The notes below the pieces were generated by a model. It did not search any database and was not told where the DNA came from. It saw nothing but the letters and a program-made list of their open reading frames with translations. DNA of 57,911 bases, taken from positions 111,765 to 169,675 of the forward strand of contig DBXM01000033.1 in assembly GCA_002309655.1 (NCBI GenBank). The letters are read 5' to 3'. Every line of letters begins with the position of its first letter. The first letter of the stretch is position 1. The stretch comes from Mageeibacillus sp. UBA1212 (GTDB lineage Bacteria > Bacillota > Clostridia > UBA1212). The position numbers were made by a program, and so were the translations under genes. Shown here one piece after another: positions 50,122 through 57,911 of the stretch.

Positions 50122-50150
50122 AAGATACATATTTATCATTTGTTTGTCAA
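50122..50150 (-). promoter_or_regulatory. Promoter of the YdbC-like gene
   Basis: Minus strand: TTGACA (50150-50145), 17-nt spacer, TATCTT (50127-50122). Confidence 0.78.
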
Positions 50151-50300
50151 GCGCTTTTTAAAGAATTTTTAATATAAAATTAAAATAAAGGCCGAAAAAT
50201 GCGGAAACAGGCGCAGGATGCGGATGAAACGGTCGAAAACGGGAATCCGTTCGCGCATTTTAAGACTTTTTAAAGCTTTCCCGTGCCGGTGGCGTTCCGT
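50151..50300. other. Intergenic region with no gene seen
   Basis: Part of the 348-bp gap 50061-50408 between divergent genes. Apart from the two promoters at its ends, I see AT-rich sequence (50151-50190) and no gene, RNA fold or repeat. A minus-strand open frame over 50169-50360 has no ribosome binding site or recognisable protein. Confidence 0.6.
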
Positions 50301-50329
50301 TTGATAAGACGCGGGAATCGTGGTATAAT
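50301..50329 (+). promoter_or_regulatory. Promoter of the J-like membrane protein / two-component operon
   Basis: TTGATA (50301-50306), 17-nt spacer, TATAAT (50324-50329), with GTGG before the -10. The first ATG is 79 nt downstream. Confidence 0.8.
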
Positions 50330-50408
50330 GATAGTGCGGAGTGCGCGCGCTCATGTGCATTCCGCAGGCGAAAAGATCAATTGAGATTTAGAATCTCGCG
50401 GAGGAAAA

Positions 50409-51386
50409 ATGGCTGACAAAGAAACCGGCAACGTGACGCCGTCCGGTCTTTCAAACGAAGACGAAGAGCTCCGGAACCTGTCAAGGGCGGAGTGCTGCAC
50501 CATACTCGGACTTCCCGAAGACGCCGACGACGAATCGATCCGTCAGCGCTACGGTGCGCTTCTGCGCCAGTACAAAAGGAAGGTCGACGAGTACGGAACC
50601 ACCTACGACGATCTCGCGTATTACAAACGGATCACGGCGGCCTACGACACGGTCTTCGGGTTTACGCACGATTTTTCCGACGACAACCCGACTTCGCCGG
50701 TTCCTTACAAGGTCCGCAAAAAGTGGGCAAAGTTCATTGCCTGGCTCGACCAGTACAAGCTGGCCGTCTTCCTCGGCGCCGTCATCATATTCCTGGCGGT
50801 AATGTTCACGGTGCAGACGCTCAACCACGGGAAGACCGACATTAAGATCAAATTCGTCGGCGCGTTCGCGCAGGACCCGCAGATAAATCTGACCGAACAG
50901 CTGAACGAAAAGTCGGAGGTGTTCGGCAACGCGCAGGTCACGTTCTTCACGGTCACAACTTCTACGACTCTTCTCGACGCCAGCGCGCGAACCGGTGCCG
51001 AGTCGTTCCTGGGGCAGCTGATGGCGAAAGGCGCTCTCGACGTGATTCTTATCGACAAGGAGTCCTTCGACGTCTACGTGGCGCAGAACGCATTCCTGCC
51101 GCTTGACGAATTCTACGAAGCCTACACGGCGGCTCACGGCGGCGCGTATTTGATGAACGTCTACCAGTACGAGTCAGAGCCGGACAGCAGGGGGAACGTT
51201 CTCGTCAAGTCGGGAATATACGGAATCGACGTCACCGACACAACGTTTTTCGAAGGCACCGGCCTCACGTGGCTCTACGACGCCGAAAAGGGGCAGGAGA
51301 AGACTATGATATTCTGCATCGCATCGAAAACGCGCAACGCGGACAAGGCCTGGTCCTTCTTCGAAGAACTTTCGGCCGCAAAGTAA
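50409..51386 (+). CDS. Single-pass membrane protein with degenerate J-like domain and binding-protein-like outer domain
   Basis: 325 residues; function not known. Residues about 28-85 read like a J-domain (CTILGLPEDADDESIRQRYG; later helix YYKRITAAYDTVFG), but the HPD tripeptide that activates DnaK is absent. A transmembrane helix covers about 115-137 (LAVFLGAVIIFLAVMFTVQ). The outer 190 residues contain LDVILIDKESFDVYVAQN, LPLDEFYEAY and NADKAWSFFEEL, a pattern reminiscent of periplasmic-binding-protein folds. GCGGAGGA precedes the start. It lies 87 nt before a response regulator and histidine kinase and shares their direction, so it may be an accessory sensor for that pair. Confidence 0.65.
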   Translation: MADKETGNVTPSGLSNEDEELRNLSRAECCTILGLPEDADDESIRQRYGALLRQYKRKVDEYGTTYDDLAYYKRITAAYDTVFGFTHDFSDDNPTSPVPYKVRKKWAKFIAWLDQYKLAVFLGAVIIFLAVMFTVQTLNHGKTDIKIKFVGAFAQDPQINLTEQLNEKSEVFGNAQVTFFTVTTSTTLLDASARTGAESFLGQLMAKGALDVILIDKESFDVYVAQNAFLPLDEFYEAYTAAHGGAYLMNVYQYESEPDSRGNVLVKSGIYGIDVTDTTFFEGTGLTWLYDAEKGQEKTMIFCIASKTRNADKAWSFFEELSAAK

Positions 51387-51473
51387 TATTCCGGTCCGTT
51401 TTCACGGCGGTCACATGTTCACATTCCGCGTGTTCCTTTCAATAAACGAACGGAGCGGAGGAAAGGAGTAAAA

Positions 51474-52157
51474 ATGAGAATACTGCTTATTGAAGACAAT
51501 TACGAGCTTAAAGAGGCGCTTGAGAGCATCCTCAGAAAGAACAATTACGAAGTCGACTCGTTTGACGACGGCATTGAAGGTCAATACGCGGCTGAGACCG
51601 GCATTTACGACGTGATCGTGCTCGACCTGATGCTTCCCGGCAAGAGCGGGTTCGACGTGCTCAAGGAACTGCGCGAGGAGAATATCTTCACGCCTGTTAT
51701 CGTGCTGACCGCGAAGACGTCGCTTAAGGACAAGGTGAACGCATTCGAGTTCGGCGCCGACGACTACCTTACTAAACCGTTCCAGGCCACCGAGCTTATA
51801 CTTCGCATAAAAGCGGTTTCGCGCAGAAAGGGCGAGATCGAGGATTCTTCGATTCATTACGGCGACCTCTCCCTCGACACCGACAACTGCACGCTCAAGT
51901 GCGTTAAAACCGGCAAGTCGATTCTGATCAGCGCGAAAGAGTATCAGATGATGGAATATATGATGAGGCGGGGCGGCAAAAAGATCTCCAAAGAGGAAAT
52001 CCTTGACAAGATCTGGGGCATTACGTCGGACGCGGAATACAACAGCGTCGAAGTGTATATTTCATTCCTGCGCAAAAAACTCCGGTTCCTCGGCTCCGAG
52101 GTCACGATCAAGGCGATCCGCAGCCTGGGCTACATGCTCACCGCCGGCGACGATTGA
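51474..52157 (+). CDS. Two-component response regulator, OmpR/PhoB family
   Basis: 227 residues. Receiver domain with acidic pair E7/D8, phosphoacceptor D51 (VIVLDLMLPGKSG), switch Thr79 and Lys101 (YLTKPF). A winged-helix DNA-binding domain follows (about 130-225) with SAKEYQMMEYMMRRGGKKIS and EVYISFLRKKLRFLGS, ending in TIKAIRSLGYML. AAAGGAG lies 5 nt before ATG. The cognate kinase starts 58 nt downstream. Target genes are unknown; the neighbouring membrane protein and the YunG-GNAT gene are candidates by position. Confidence 0.95.
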   Translation: MRILLIEDNYELKEALESILRKNNYEVDSFDDGIEGQYAAETGIYDVIVLDLMLPGKSGFDVLKELREENIFTPVIVLTAKTSLKDKVNAFEFGADDYLTKPFQATELILRIKAVSRRKGEIEDSSIHYGDLSLDTDNCTLKCVKTGKSILISAKEYQMMEYMMRRGGKKISKEEILDKIWGITSDAEYNSVEVYISFLRKKLRFLGSEVTIKAIRSLGYMLTAGDD

Positions 52158-52215
52158 CATTCCCGCTATCATAAAATTCACGCCCGCAATCCGTTATTTT
52201 AAAAGGTGAACCAAG

Positions 52216-53529
52216 ATGCTTAAATCGCTTAAGCTCAAACTGACATTCGTTCTTGCCGCCGCGATGAGTCTTATTATAATTCTCATCAACGTGACGGTTA
52301 TTGTCATTTTCTACCAGCAGAACTCGGTGTCGGTCTACGGCGAGCTCGGGAAGATTGCGGATAAGGTGGACGAGAACACCCTTTCAGGTTTGATACCGAA
52401 GCTTCCCGAAAACGGCGAGGAGGCGCAGGAGCAACCGTTGGATGACACGGACGGCGGGGAAGAGGGCGTTCACGCCGGCGACTCGCAGAACAGTGAAGTT
52501 TTCGGGGGCGTTTCGGCGGTTTTCGTCGAGGATCTCAGTAGCACGTTCCGCGGCAGTTTCAAGTATCCGCACCTTTTGAACCACGTTGAATCCTCGGTCG
52601 TCTCAGGCGATCAGCTGAAGCAGCTGGCGCTCGACAAGGCGGGCTCGAAATCCGAACGCGGCCTCTCCGGCTTCATTTTCTTCGTCAAAAAGTCGTACTC
52701 AACGGGAACGCTGGTGCTTTTCAGCGACGACGAGTCGTTCATGACCAAGAGCAGAACGCTTGTCAGCAGCAGCTTCGCGATCTCCACGCTGGGCGTCATT
52801 CTGAGCATCTGGGTCGCGAGCTTCATCGCCGGCAAGATCATCAAGCCTATCAAAGAGACCCTCGACGGCCAGCACGAGTTCATCAGCGACGTCAGCCACG
52901 AGCTCAAAACGCCGCTCGCAGTCATCAACGCCAATGCCGAAGCACTCGAATCGGAGCAGGGCGAGAACAAGTGGGTGAACATTATCAAGTCAGAGTCGCT
53001 GCGCATGAGCGGTCTTATAAACGAGCTGCTGGCCGCCTCTAAACTCGAGAACCCGGACACGGAAAAAACGTTCACCGAAGTCGATTTTTCGTCGCTGGTC
53101 GATGAGACCGTGATGACTTTCGAGGCGATGGCGTTCGAGAAGGGCGTGCTCATCGACTCAGACATTCAGGAAAACATCAAGCTAACCGGAAGCTACGAAA
53201 AGCTCCGCCAGCTTACCGCAATACTTATCGACAACGCGGTCAAATACGTGAAAGAAAACGGCTCGATCAAAGTGAAGCTCTTCCAGCGCTTCGGAACCGT
53301 CAACCTTCTCGTCACCAACACGGGAAGCTTTGTCGAGAAAGAGGACAGGAAGCGGATTTTCGAGAGGTTCTACAGAGTCGACGAGAGCAGGGCGAACGAC
53401 GGCCCGCGGAAGAGCTACGGCCTGGGGCTTTCGATCGCGAAGGTCATCGCGGAGGAGCACGAAGGGAACATTACCTGCACGAGCGTGAAAGGTTCGCCGG
53501 ATGAGACTACCTTTAAACTGACGATCTAA
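52216..53529 (+). CDS. Sensor histidine kinase, class I
   Basis: 437 residues. Two transmembrane helices (about 10-33 and 185-208) flank an extracytoplasmic sensor of about 150 residues with an acidic stretch. The H-box is FISDVSHELKTPLAV (phospho-acceptor H228). The N-box reads LIDNAVKYVKENG. A G-box is NTGSFV, less canonical than DxGxG, and the later one is YGLGLSIAKVIAEEHEG. The F-box segment FERFYRVDESRA is intact. AAAGGTG precedes the ATG. It pairs with the regulator directly upstream. The signal is not predictable; the sensor has no recognised PAS, HAMP or Cache motif. Confidence 0.94.
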   Translation: MLKSLKLKLTFVLAAAMSLIIILINVTVIVIFYQQNSVSVYGELGKIADKVDENTLSGLIPKLPENGEEAQEQPLDDTDGGEEGVHAGDSQNSEVFGGVSAVFVEDLSSTFRGSFKYPHLLNHVESSVVSGDQLKQLALDKAGSKSERGLSGFIFFVKKSYSTGTLVLFSDDESFMTKSRTLVSSSFAISTLGVILSIWVASFIAGKIIKPIKETLDGQHEFISDVSHELKTPLAVINANAEALESEQGENKWVNIIKSESLRMSGLINELLAASKLENPDTEKTFTEVDFSSLVDETVMTFEAMAFEKGVLIDSDIQENIKLTGSYEKLRQLTAILIDNAVKYVKENGSIKVKLFQRFGTVNLLVTNTGSFVEKEDRKRIFERFYRVDESRANDGPRKSYGLGLSIAKVIAEEHEGNITCTSVKGSPDETTFKLTI

Positions 53530-53542
53530 ACCGGTTTTTATT

Positions 53543-54523
53543 ATGAAAAACAAGAGCTTTTACGGCTGTAAAAAGGCTGATATCAAAGACAAATACGGAC
53601 TCACCCCGCGCGATTACTACAGACTGTTTTCGGACGGACTGTGGACAGCGGAAACCTGTGCGCCGAGAATGCGAAAGGACTGGACGCCTGAAAACAGGAC
53701 GCTCGGGCAGTGCTCGATTACGGCGTTTTTGATGCAGGATCTTTTCGGCGGCAGAGTGCTGGGAGTGCCCCTTCCCGACGGCGGATATCACTGCTTCAAC
53801 GAAGCGTGCGGCCGTGTTTTCGACCTCACCAACGAACAGTTCGGCGACGTTCTTCCTGATTATAAAAGCGCGGTTCCGCAGTCGCGCGAAGTTCATTTCA
53901 AAAAAGAAGAGAAACGCGAGCGTTACGAGCTGCTCAAGTCGCGGCTTTTCGAAAAGCTCCCCGAAGTCGTCGAAACCGAAAGGCTTCTTCTAAGACCTTT
54001 TACCGCGAACGACGCCGGTGACATCGCCGGGTATCTCTGCAGTATCGACGCGCACTGTTTCCTAAGCATGAAGAACGACGCCTTGCGCAACGCGAAAAAA
54101 GAAGCGCGAAAGCGGGCTGCCGACCCCGAGTATTATCTTGCGGTAGTTCTCAAAGATACAGGGAAAGTGATCGGCGAGATATTCGGCTCAGACGAACCTT
54201 CCGATCCGGAGAGCAGCAACGTCTGCGACACATTCTCGATATGCTGGATGATCGGCAAAGACTATCAAGGGAAGGGCTTCGCCTTCGAAGCCGCGAAAGC
54301 GTATATTGACAGACTTTTTAATGATAAAGGATTCAGGCGCGTGTACGCGTATACAGAGAATACAAACACAGGCTCACGCGCGCTTTGCGAAAAACTCGGA
54401 ATGAGGCAGGAAGGTCTTTTCATGGAATACGTTTCGTTCGTGAACGGTCCGGACGGCGATCCTCTTTACGAAAACACATGTCAGTACGCAATACTCAAAA
54501 AAGAGTGGAACAAAAATAACTGA
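53543..54523 (+). CDS. Fusion of YunG-like domain and GNAT acetyltransferase
   Basis: 326 residues. Residues 1-125 resemble the YunG family of small proteins of unknown function: LWTAETCAPRM, then LGQCSITAFLMQDLFGG and a YHCFNE with VFDLTNEQFGD. Residues about 140-322 form a RimJ/RimL-type GNAT domain: VETERLLLRPFTANDA, then GKDYQGKGFAFEAAKAYID (the acetyl-CoA pyrophosphate loop) and NTGSRALCEKLGM. The product starts 13 nt after the kinase stop, so it is probably co-transcribed with the two-component system. A terminator follows. GNATs acetylate amines, antibiotics or protein N-termini; no substrate is inferred. Confidence 0.82.
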   Translation: MKNKSFYGCKKADIKDKYGLTPRDYYRLFSDGLWTAETCAPRMRKDWTPENRTLGQCSITAFLMQDLFGGRVLGVPLPDGGYHCFNEACGRVFDLTNEQFGDVLPDYKSAVPQSREVHFKKEEKRERYELLKSRLFEKLPEVVETERLLLRPFTANDAGDIAGYLCSIDAHCFLSMKNDALRNAKKEARKRAADPEYYLAVVLKDTGKVIGEIFGSDEPSDPESSNVCDTFSICWMIGKDYQGKGFAFEAAKAYIDRLFNDKGFRRVYAYTENTNTGSRALCEKLGMRQEGLFMEYVSFVNGPDGDPLYENTCQYAILKKEWNKNN

Positions 54524-54549
54524 GTATATTAATTATTCGTTGTGGCGCG

Positions 54550-54577
54550 GCGGCAGTTTCGAGACTGCCGCTTTTTT
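54550..54577 (+). terminator. Rho-independent terminator after the YunG-GNAT gene
   Basis: GCGGCAGT (54550-54557) pairs with ACTGCCGC (54564-54571), followed by T6. Confidence 0.92.
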
Positions 54578-54648
54578 ATATGCAACAGACGCTTTTCCGG
54601 GCAATTCTTGAGAATTCTTAAAAATTCATTAAAACGCTCAAAATATGT

Positions 54649-54677
54649 TTGACAATCAAAAATAAAAGTGGTAAACT
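54649..54677 (+). promoter_or_regulatory. hrcA-grpE-dnaK promoter
   Basis: TTGACA (54649-54654), 17-nt spacer, TAAACT (54672-54677), with GTGG before the -10. The CIRCE operator begins 5 nt downstream. Confidence 0.85.
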
Positions 54678-54681
54678 TCCG

Positions 54682-54708
54682 TTAGCACTCGGGAAGGTTG
54701 AGTGCTAA
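54682..54708. promoter_or_regulatory. CIRCE operator of the hrcA operon
   Basis: TTAGCACTC (54682-54690), nine-base spacer, GAGTGCTAA (54700-54708): perfect consensus. It implies autoregulation by HrcA. Confidence 0.98.
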
Positions 54709-54731
54709 CAGCTTGAAAAGGAGGCGACGGC

Positions 54732-55832
54732 ATGGAGGAGAACAGAGAACTCGACGAACGCAAATTAATGATTCTCAAGGCCGTTATCGACGATTACATC
54801 CAGAGCTTCGAACCGGTCGGATCCAGAACCATCGCCCGCAAATACGACATGGGCCTGAGTTCCGCGACGATCAGGAACGAAATGGCGGACCTCGAGGAGA
54901 TGGGTTATCTCTCGTCGCCGCACACTTCTTCGGGAAGAGTTCCTTCCACGAAGGGCTACCGCACCTACGTCAACCACATGCTTGAGCCTGCCGCCCAGAA
55001 CCCCGCGCTCGCGGCCGAAATCGTTGGCAGACTCGAGGACAAGATGACCGAGTACAGCAAGCTGATCAAGGCGTGCGCGGAGATTGTTTCCGACATGACG
55101 CACTACATCGCGATCGGTTCGACTCGCGGCCGCAACTCTGTCAACGTCAAGGCGATTCAGATCGTTCCCGTCGACGAGACCAGCGTTCTCACTGTGGTGG
55201 TCGCGGATTCTAACACGGTGAAGAGCAAGATCGTGAGCATTCCCGAACCCCTAAGCCCGGAGCGGGTCATCGAACTCTCGACAATCGTCAACAGGTCGTT
55301 TTCCGGCAAACCCGCCGAGATGATCTCGCTGATGACCGTCAACAGAGTCGCGGACGAGTCGGGAATCTCGCGAAACACGGTTCTTCCTATAACGGACGGC
55401 ATTTTCGAGTGCATCAAGCAGTGCGATACCGACGAGTTCTTCACCGAAGGCGCCGCGAAGCTTCTCAAGAGCCCCGAGTTCGACAACATCGACAAGGCGC
55501 GCAGCTTCATCGACATGATTCAGGACAGTGAGACGATTGAAAAGATCGTGAACGCCTCAGGCGACAGCGAGAGCGGCCTCACGGTTTCGATCGGCACCGA
55601 AAACGCCAGCGAAGGACTGTCTGACTACTCGGTTGTCACGGCGAAGTTCGAGGTCGGCGGCAACTGCATCGGCTCGGTGAGCGTCGTTGGGCCGACGCGA
55701 ATGGACTACTCGAAGGTCATCTCGTCGCTTGAGTACATGAAGCAGATGCTTGAAAAGAAGGCGCGCGAAGAGGGCACCAAGGCGATTCCGGAGATCACGG
55801 TGACAACCGGCGAACCGGAGCAGGGCAGCTGA
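54732..55832 (+). CDS. hrcA: Heat-inducible transcription repressor HrcA
   Basis: 366 residues. HrcA binds CIRCE and needs GroEL for activity, linking chaperone load to expression. The N-terminal winged helix carries ILKAVIDDYIQSFEPVGSRTI and SSATIRNEMADLEEMGYLSSPHTSSGRVPS (motif given in parts). GYRTYV follows, then the GAF-like dimer domain. The C-terminal YSVVTAKFEVGG and GSVSVVGPTRMDYSKVI are family hallmarks. AAGGAGG precedes the ATG by about 7 nt. It is the first gene of hrcA-grpE-dnaK behind a perfect CIRCE. Its targets in this window are its own operon and groESL. Confidence 0.98.
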   Translation: MEENRELDERKLMILKAVIDDYIQSFEPVGSRTIARKYDMGLSSATIRNEMADLEEMGYLSSPHTSSGRVPSTKGYRTYVNHMLEPAAQNPALAAEIVGRLEDKMTEYSKLIKACAEIVSDMTHYIAIGSTRGRNSVNVKAIQIVPVDETSVLTVVVADSNTVKSKIVSIPEPLSPERVIELSTIVNRSFSGKPAEMISLMTVNRVADESGISRNTVLPITDGIFECIKQCDTDEFFTEGAAKLLKSPEFDNIDKARSFIDMIQDSETIEKIVNASGDSESGLTVSIGTENASEGLSDYSVVTAKFEVGGNCIGSVSVVGPTRMDYSKVISSLEYMKQMLEKKAREEGTKAIPEITVTTGEPEQGS

Positions 55833-55896
55833 CAAAGCAAACAAAAAGCGGGAAGGGCATCAGGCATCATTCCCGACAGCAAGGAGATCTTAAAAC

Positions 55897-56595
55897 ATGA
55901 CAGACACTATTAAAAACGGAGGAAAAAAGCATTCACCCGAAACCGAAGGCGAAGCTCCCGTCAGGGAAAACGAATCGGCCGAAGAAGTACTTGAAGAGGA
56001 AGCGTTAAACGAACCTGCCGGAGAAAAAGAGGGCGGCGAAGAAGCTTCCGCTGAAGGCGAAGAAAACCGCGGTTCAGGCGGCAAAAAGAGCTTCTACTCC
56101 AAAAAGCACGGCGACAAACATTCCAAAGATAAAGAGGCGGCGGCAAAGCTGGCGGCCGAACTCGAAGAGGCCAAAGCAAAAGAACAGGAGCTCCGCGACA
56201 GATACATAAGACTTTCAGCCGACTTCGACAATTTCAGAAAGAGAAGCGCGAAGGAAAACGAGGCGAAATACCTCGACGCGAAGGCGGACACCTTAAAGCA
56301 GCTGCTTCCGGTGGTCGACTCGTTCGAGAGAGCGGCGGCGCACGAAGCGGACGGCGGAGACCAGAGCACCGAAGGCTACAGGCTCATCTACAGCCAGCTG
56401 AAGGCGATTCTTGAAAAGAACGGAGTCGAGGAGATCAAGGCGCTCGGCGAGACCTTCAACCCGAACCTCCACTACGCGGTGATGCACGTCGAAGACGATG
56501 CGTTCGGACCCGACACGGTGTGCGAGGTTTTCGAAAAGGGCTACAGAATGGGCGACAGAATACTGAGGTTCAGCACAGTTAAAGTCGCGAACTGA
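55897..56595 (+). CDS. grpE: Nucleotide exchange factor GrpE
   Basis: 232 residues. GrpE drives ADP release from DnaK. Residues 1-80 are an acidic/basic disordered extension (Glu-rich, then GGKKSFYSKKHGDKHSKD). A long coiled coil follows (about 83-140: RDRYIRLSADFDNFRKRSAKE). The beta-wing domain has the GrpE signature FNPNLHYAVMHVEDD and ends GDRILRFSTVKVA. AAGGAGAT lies about 8 nt before ATG. A small hairpin (CGGGAA/TTCCCG at 55849-55875) lies between hrcA and grpE. Confidence 0.97.
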   Translation: MTDTIKNGGKKHSPETEGEAPVRENESAEEVLEEEALNEPAGEKEGGEEASAEGEENRGSGGKKSFYSKKHGDKHSKDKEAAAKLAAELEEAKAKEQELRDRYIRLSADFDNFRKRSAKENEAKYLDAKADTLKQLLPVVDSFERAAAHEADGGDQSTEGYRLIYSQLKAILEKNGVEEIKALGETFNPNLHYAVMHVEDDAFGPDTVCEVFEKGYRMGDRILRFSTVKVAN

Positions 56596-56718
56596 CAAGA
56601 CAAATGAAACGACCCGCGGCACAGGCCGCGCAACAAAAGGTCTTCAACATTCCCGAAAAGAGGGATCGCAAGGCCGAAACAAATTTAAAATCACAGATTT
56701 CTTAAGGAGGAATTAATC

Positions 56719-57911
56719 ATGGCAAAAGTTATAGGTATTGACTTAGGTACAACCAACTCGTGTGTAGCGGTTCTCGAAGGCGGAGAACCTGTTGTAATCC
56801 CGAACGCTGAAGGCGCGCGTACGACCCCTTCCGTTGTCGCGTTCACGAAACCCGCGGGCGGCAAACCGTCCGAAAGACTCGTCGGCGACATAGCAAAGCG
56901 TCAGGCGGTCACCAACCCGGAGCGCACCGTCATCTCCATTAAGAGAGACATGGGCACCGACAGAAAGATTACCATCGACGACAAGAGGTACACGCCCCCC
57001 GAGATCTCCGCAATGGTCCTTCAGAAGCTGAAGGCGGACGCGGAGGCCTACCTCGGCGAGAAGATCACCCAGGCGGTCATCACCGTTCCCGCTTACTTCA
57101 GCGACTCCCAGCGTCAGGCTACAAAGGACGCCGGCAGGATCGCGGGACTCGAGGTTCTGAGAATCATCAACGAGCCTACCGCTGCGGCGCTGGCTTACGG
57201 CCTTGACAAGGAAAAGGATCAGAAGATCATGATCTTCGACCTCGGCGGCGGAACGTTCGACGTGTCCATTCTCGAGATCGGCGACGGCGTTTTCGAAGTG
57301 CTGGCAACCAACGGCAACAACCGTCTCGGCGGCGACGACTTCGACAAGAAGATAATCGACTGGCTCGTTTCCGAGTTCAAGAAGGAGAACGGAATCGACC
57401 TCTCCGCGGACAGAATGGCTATGCAGAGGCTGAGGGAAGAGGCCGAAAAGGCGAAGATCGCGCTGTCTTCGGTAACATCGGCGGCTATCAACATTCCTTA
57501 CATCACCGCGGACCAGACCGGACCGAAGCACCTCAACACGACTCTCACGAGAGCGAAATTCGACGAGATGACGCAGGACCTCGTTGAAAAGACGATGGGC
57601 CCGACGCGCCAGGCAATGCAGGACGCCAAGCTGACCGCAAACGACATCAGCAAGATCATTCTCGTCGGCGGCTCCACAAGAATTCCCGCCGTTCAGGAAG
57701 CGGTCAAAAAGTATCTCGGCAAAGAGCCCTTCAAGGGAATCAACCCTGACGAGTGCGTCGCAATCGGCGCGGCGATCCAGGCCGGCGTTCTCACCGGCGA
57801 CGTGAAGGATCTGCTCCTTCTCGACGTCACGCCTCTGTCCCTCGGTATCGAGACCATGGGCGGCGTGTTCACGAAGCTCATCGAGAGGAACACCACCATC
57901 CCGACCAAGAA
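56719..57911 (+). CDS. dnaK: Chaperone DnaK, N-terminal part (3' end outside window)
   Basis: 397 complete codons are visible before the window ends; the full protein is about 600-640 residues. The ATPase domain carries IGIDLGTTNSCVAVLEGG (phosphate 1), ITVPAYFSDSQRQATKDAG, INEPTAAALAYG, FDLGGGTFDVSILEIGDG (phosphate 2) and ILVGGSTRIPAV (adenosine). The visible part ends just after LLLLDVTPLSLGIETMGG, the start of the substrate domain. AAGGAGGA lies 5-9 nt before the ATG. The 123-nt gap after grpE contains a GC-rich hairpin (near 56614-56632). It is the third gene of the HrcA-controlled operon; dnaJ may follow outside the window. Confidence 0.98.
   Translation, partial: MAKVIGIDLGTTNSCVAVLEGGEPVVIPNAEGARTTPSVVAFTKPAGGKPSERLVGDIAKRQAVTNPERTVISIKRDMGTDRKITIDDKRYTPPEISAMVLQKLKADAEAYLGEKITQAVITVPAYFSDSQRQATKDAGRIAGLEVLRIINEPTAAALAYGLDKEKDQKIMIFDLGGGTFDVSILEIGDGVFEVLATNGNNRLGGDDFDKKIIDWLVSEFKKENGIDLSADRMAMQRLREEAEKAKIALSSVTSAAINIPYITADQTGPKHLNTTLTRAKFDEMTQDLVEKTMGPTRQAMQDAKLTANDISKIILVGGSTRIPAVQEAVKKYLGKEPFKGINPDECVAIGAAIQAGVLTGDVKDLLLLDVTPLSLGIETMGGVFTKLIERNTTIPTK

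Noticed and set aside
50169..50360. Minus-strand open frame of 63 codons in the gap
   Set aside because: It overlaps the plus-strand promoter, has no ribosome binding site and resembles no known protein.

Overview
This window looks like chromosomal DNA of a Clostridia-class Firmicute, probably an uncultured gut- or rumen-type relative of Oscillospiraceae. The evidence is the content and order of the housekeeping genes (CIRCE-controlled groES-groEL and hrcA-grpE-dnaK, mini-RNase III, an mltG-trmR-trhP block ordered as in Bacillus subtilis yrrL-yrrM-yrrO, PcrA, TypA), AGGAGG-type ribosome binding sites, sigma-A promoters often with an extended -10, Gram-positive lipoproteins, Thr-Pro linkers and a cohesin/dockerin pair. 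Base composition is moderately GC-rich with strong C/G third-position bias. No phage, insertion sequence or CRISPR array was seen.

Layout. 1-2213: end of a dockerin protein, then a membrane-anchored cohesin-like protein. 2286-5308: mutL-miaA. 5490-9276: mrnC-rlmB-pcrA. 9451-11415: groES-groEL behind a CIRCE operator. 11684-12451: RDD membrane protein. 12628-17182: complete sugar-type ABC importer (ATPase, two permeases, lipoprotein binding protein). 17291-24217: secreted cluster of a staphylococcal-nuclease-type lipoprotein and two large proteins built from nine related, probably OB-fold, repeats; a 344-bp MITE-like palindromic element sits at the nuclease stop codon. 24443-27745: secreted GH78-type alpha-L-rhamnosidase. 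27748-30539 (minus): two tandem DHH phosphoesterases and surE. 30766-34259: SGNH hydrolase and valS. 34352-41226: tight four-gene unit of a glycyl radical enzyme, its radical-SAM activase, a translationally coupled toroid carbohydrate-active-like protein and a membrane Mbeg1-like hydrolase. 41302-43230: Xer-type recombinase (minus) and a divergent alpha/beta hydrolase. 43419-48813: typA, mltG, trmR, trhP. 48931-49015: tRNA-Leu(GAG). 49097-50060: nucleotidase and a convergent PC4/YdbC protein. 50409-54523: degenerate-J-domain membrane protein, two-component system and a YunG-GNAT fusion. 54732-57911: hrcA-grpE-dnaK, with dnaK cut by the window end.

How the parts fit. The accessory genes suggest a saccharolytic anaerobe that works on polymers outside the cell: dockerin/cohesin, rhamnosidase, ABC importer and the toroid protein. 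The nuclease plus multi-OB cluster reads as a split version of a cell-surface nuclease such as B. subtilis YhcR, and is a candidate extracellular nucleic-acid capture system. The best candidates for undescribed biology are the glycyl-radical-enzyme/toroid operon and the nuclease/nine-repeat surface cluster. All function calls are read from sequence by eye; no database search was run.
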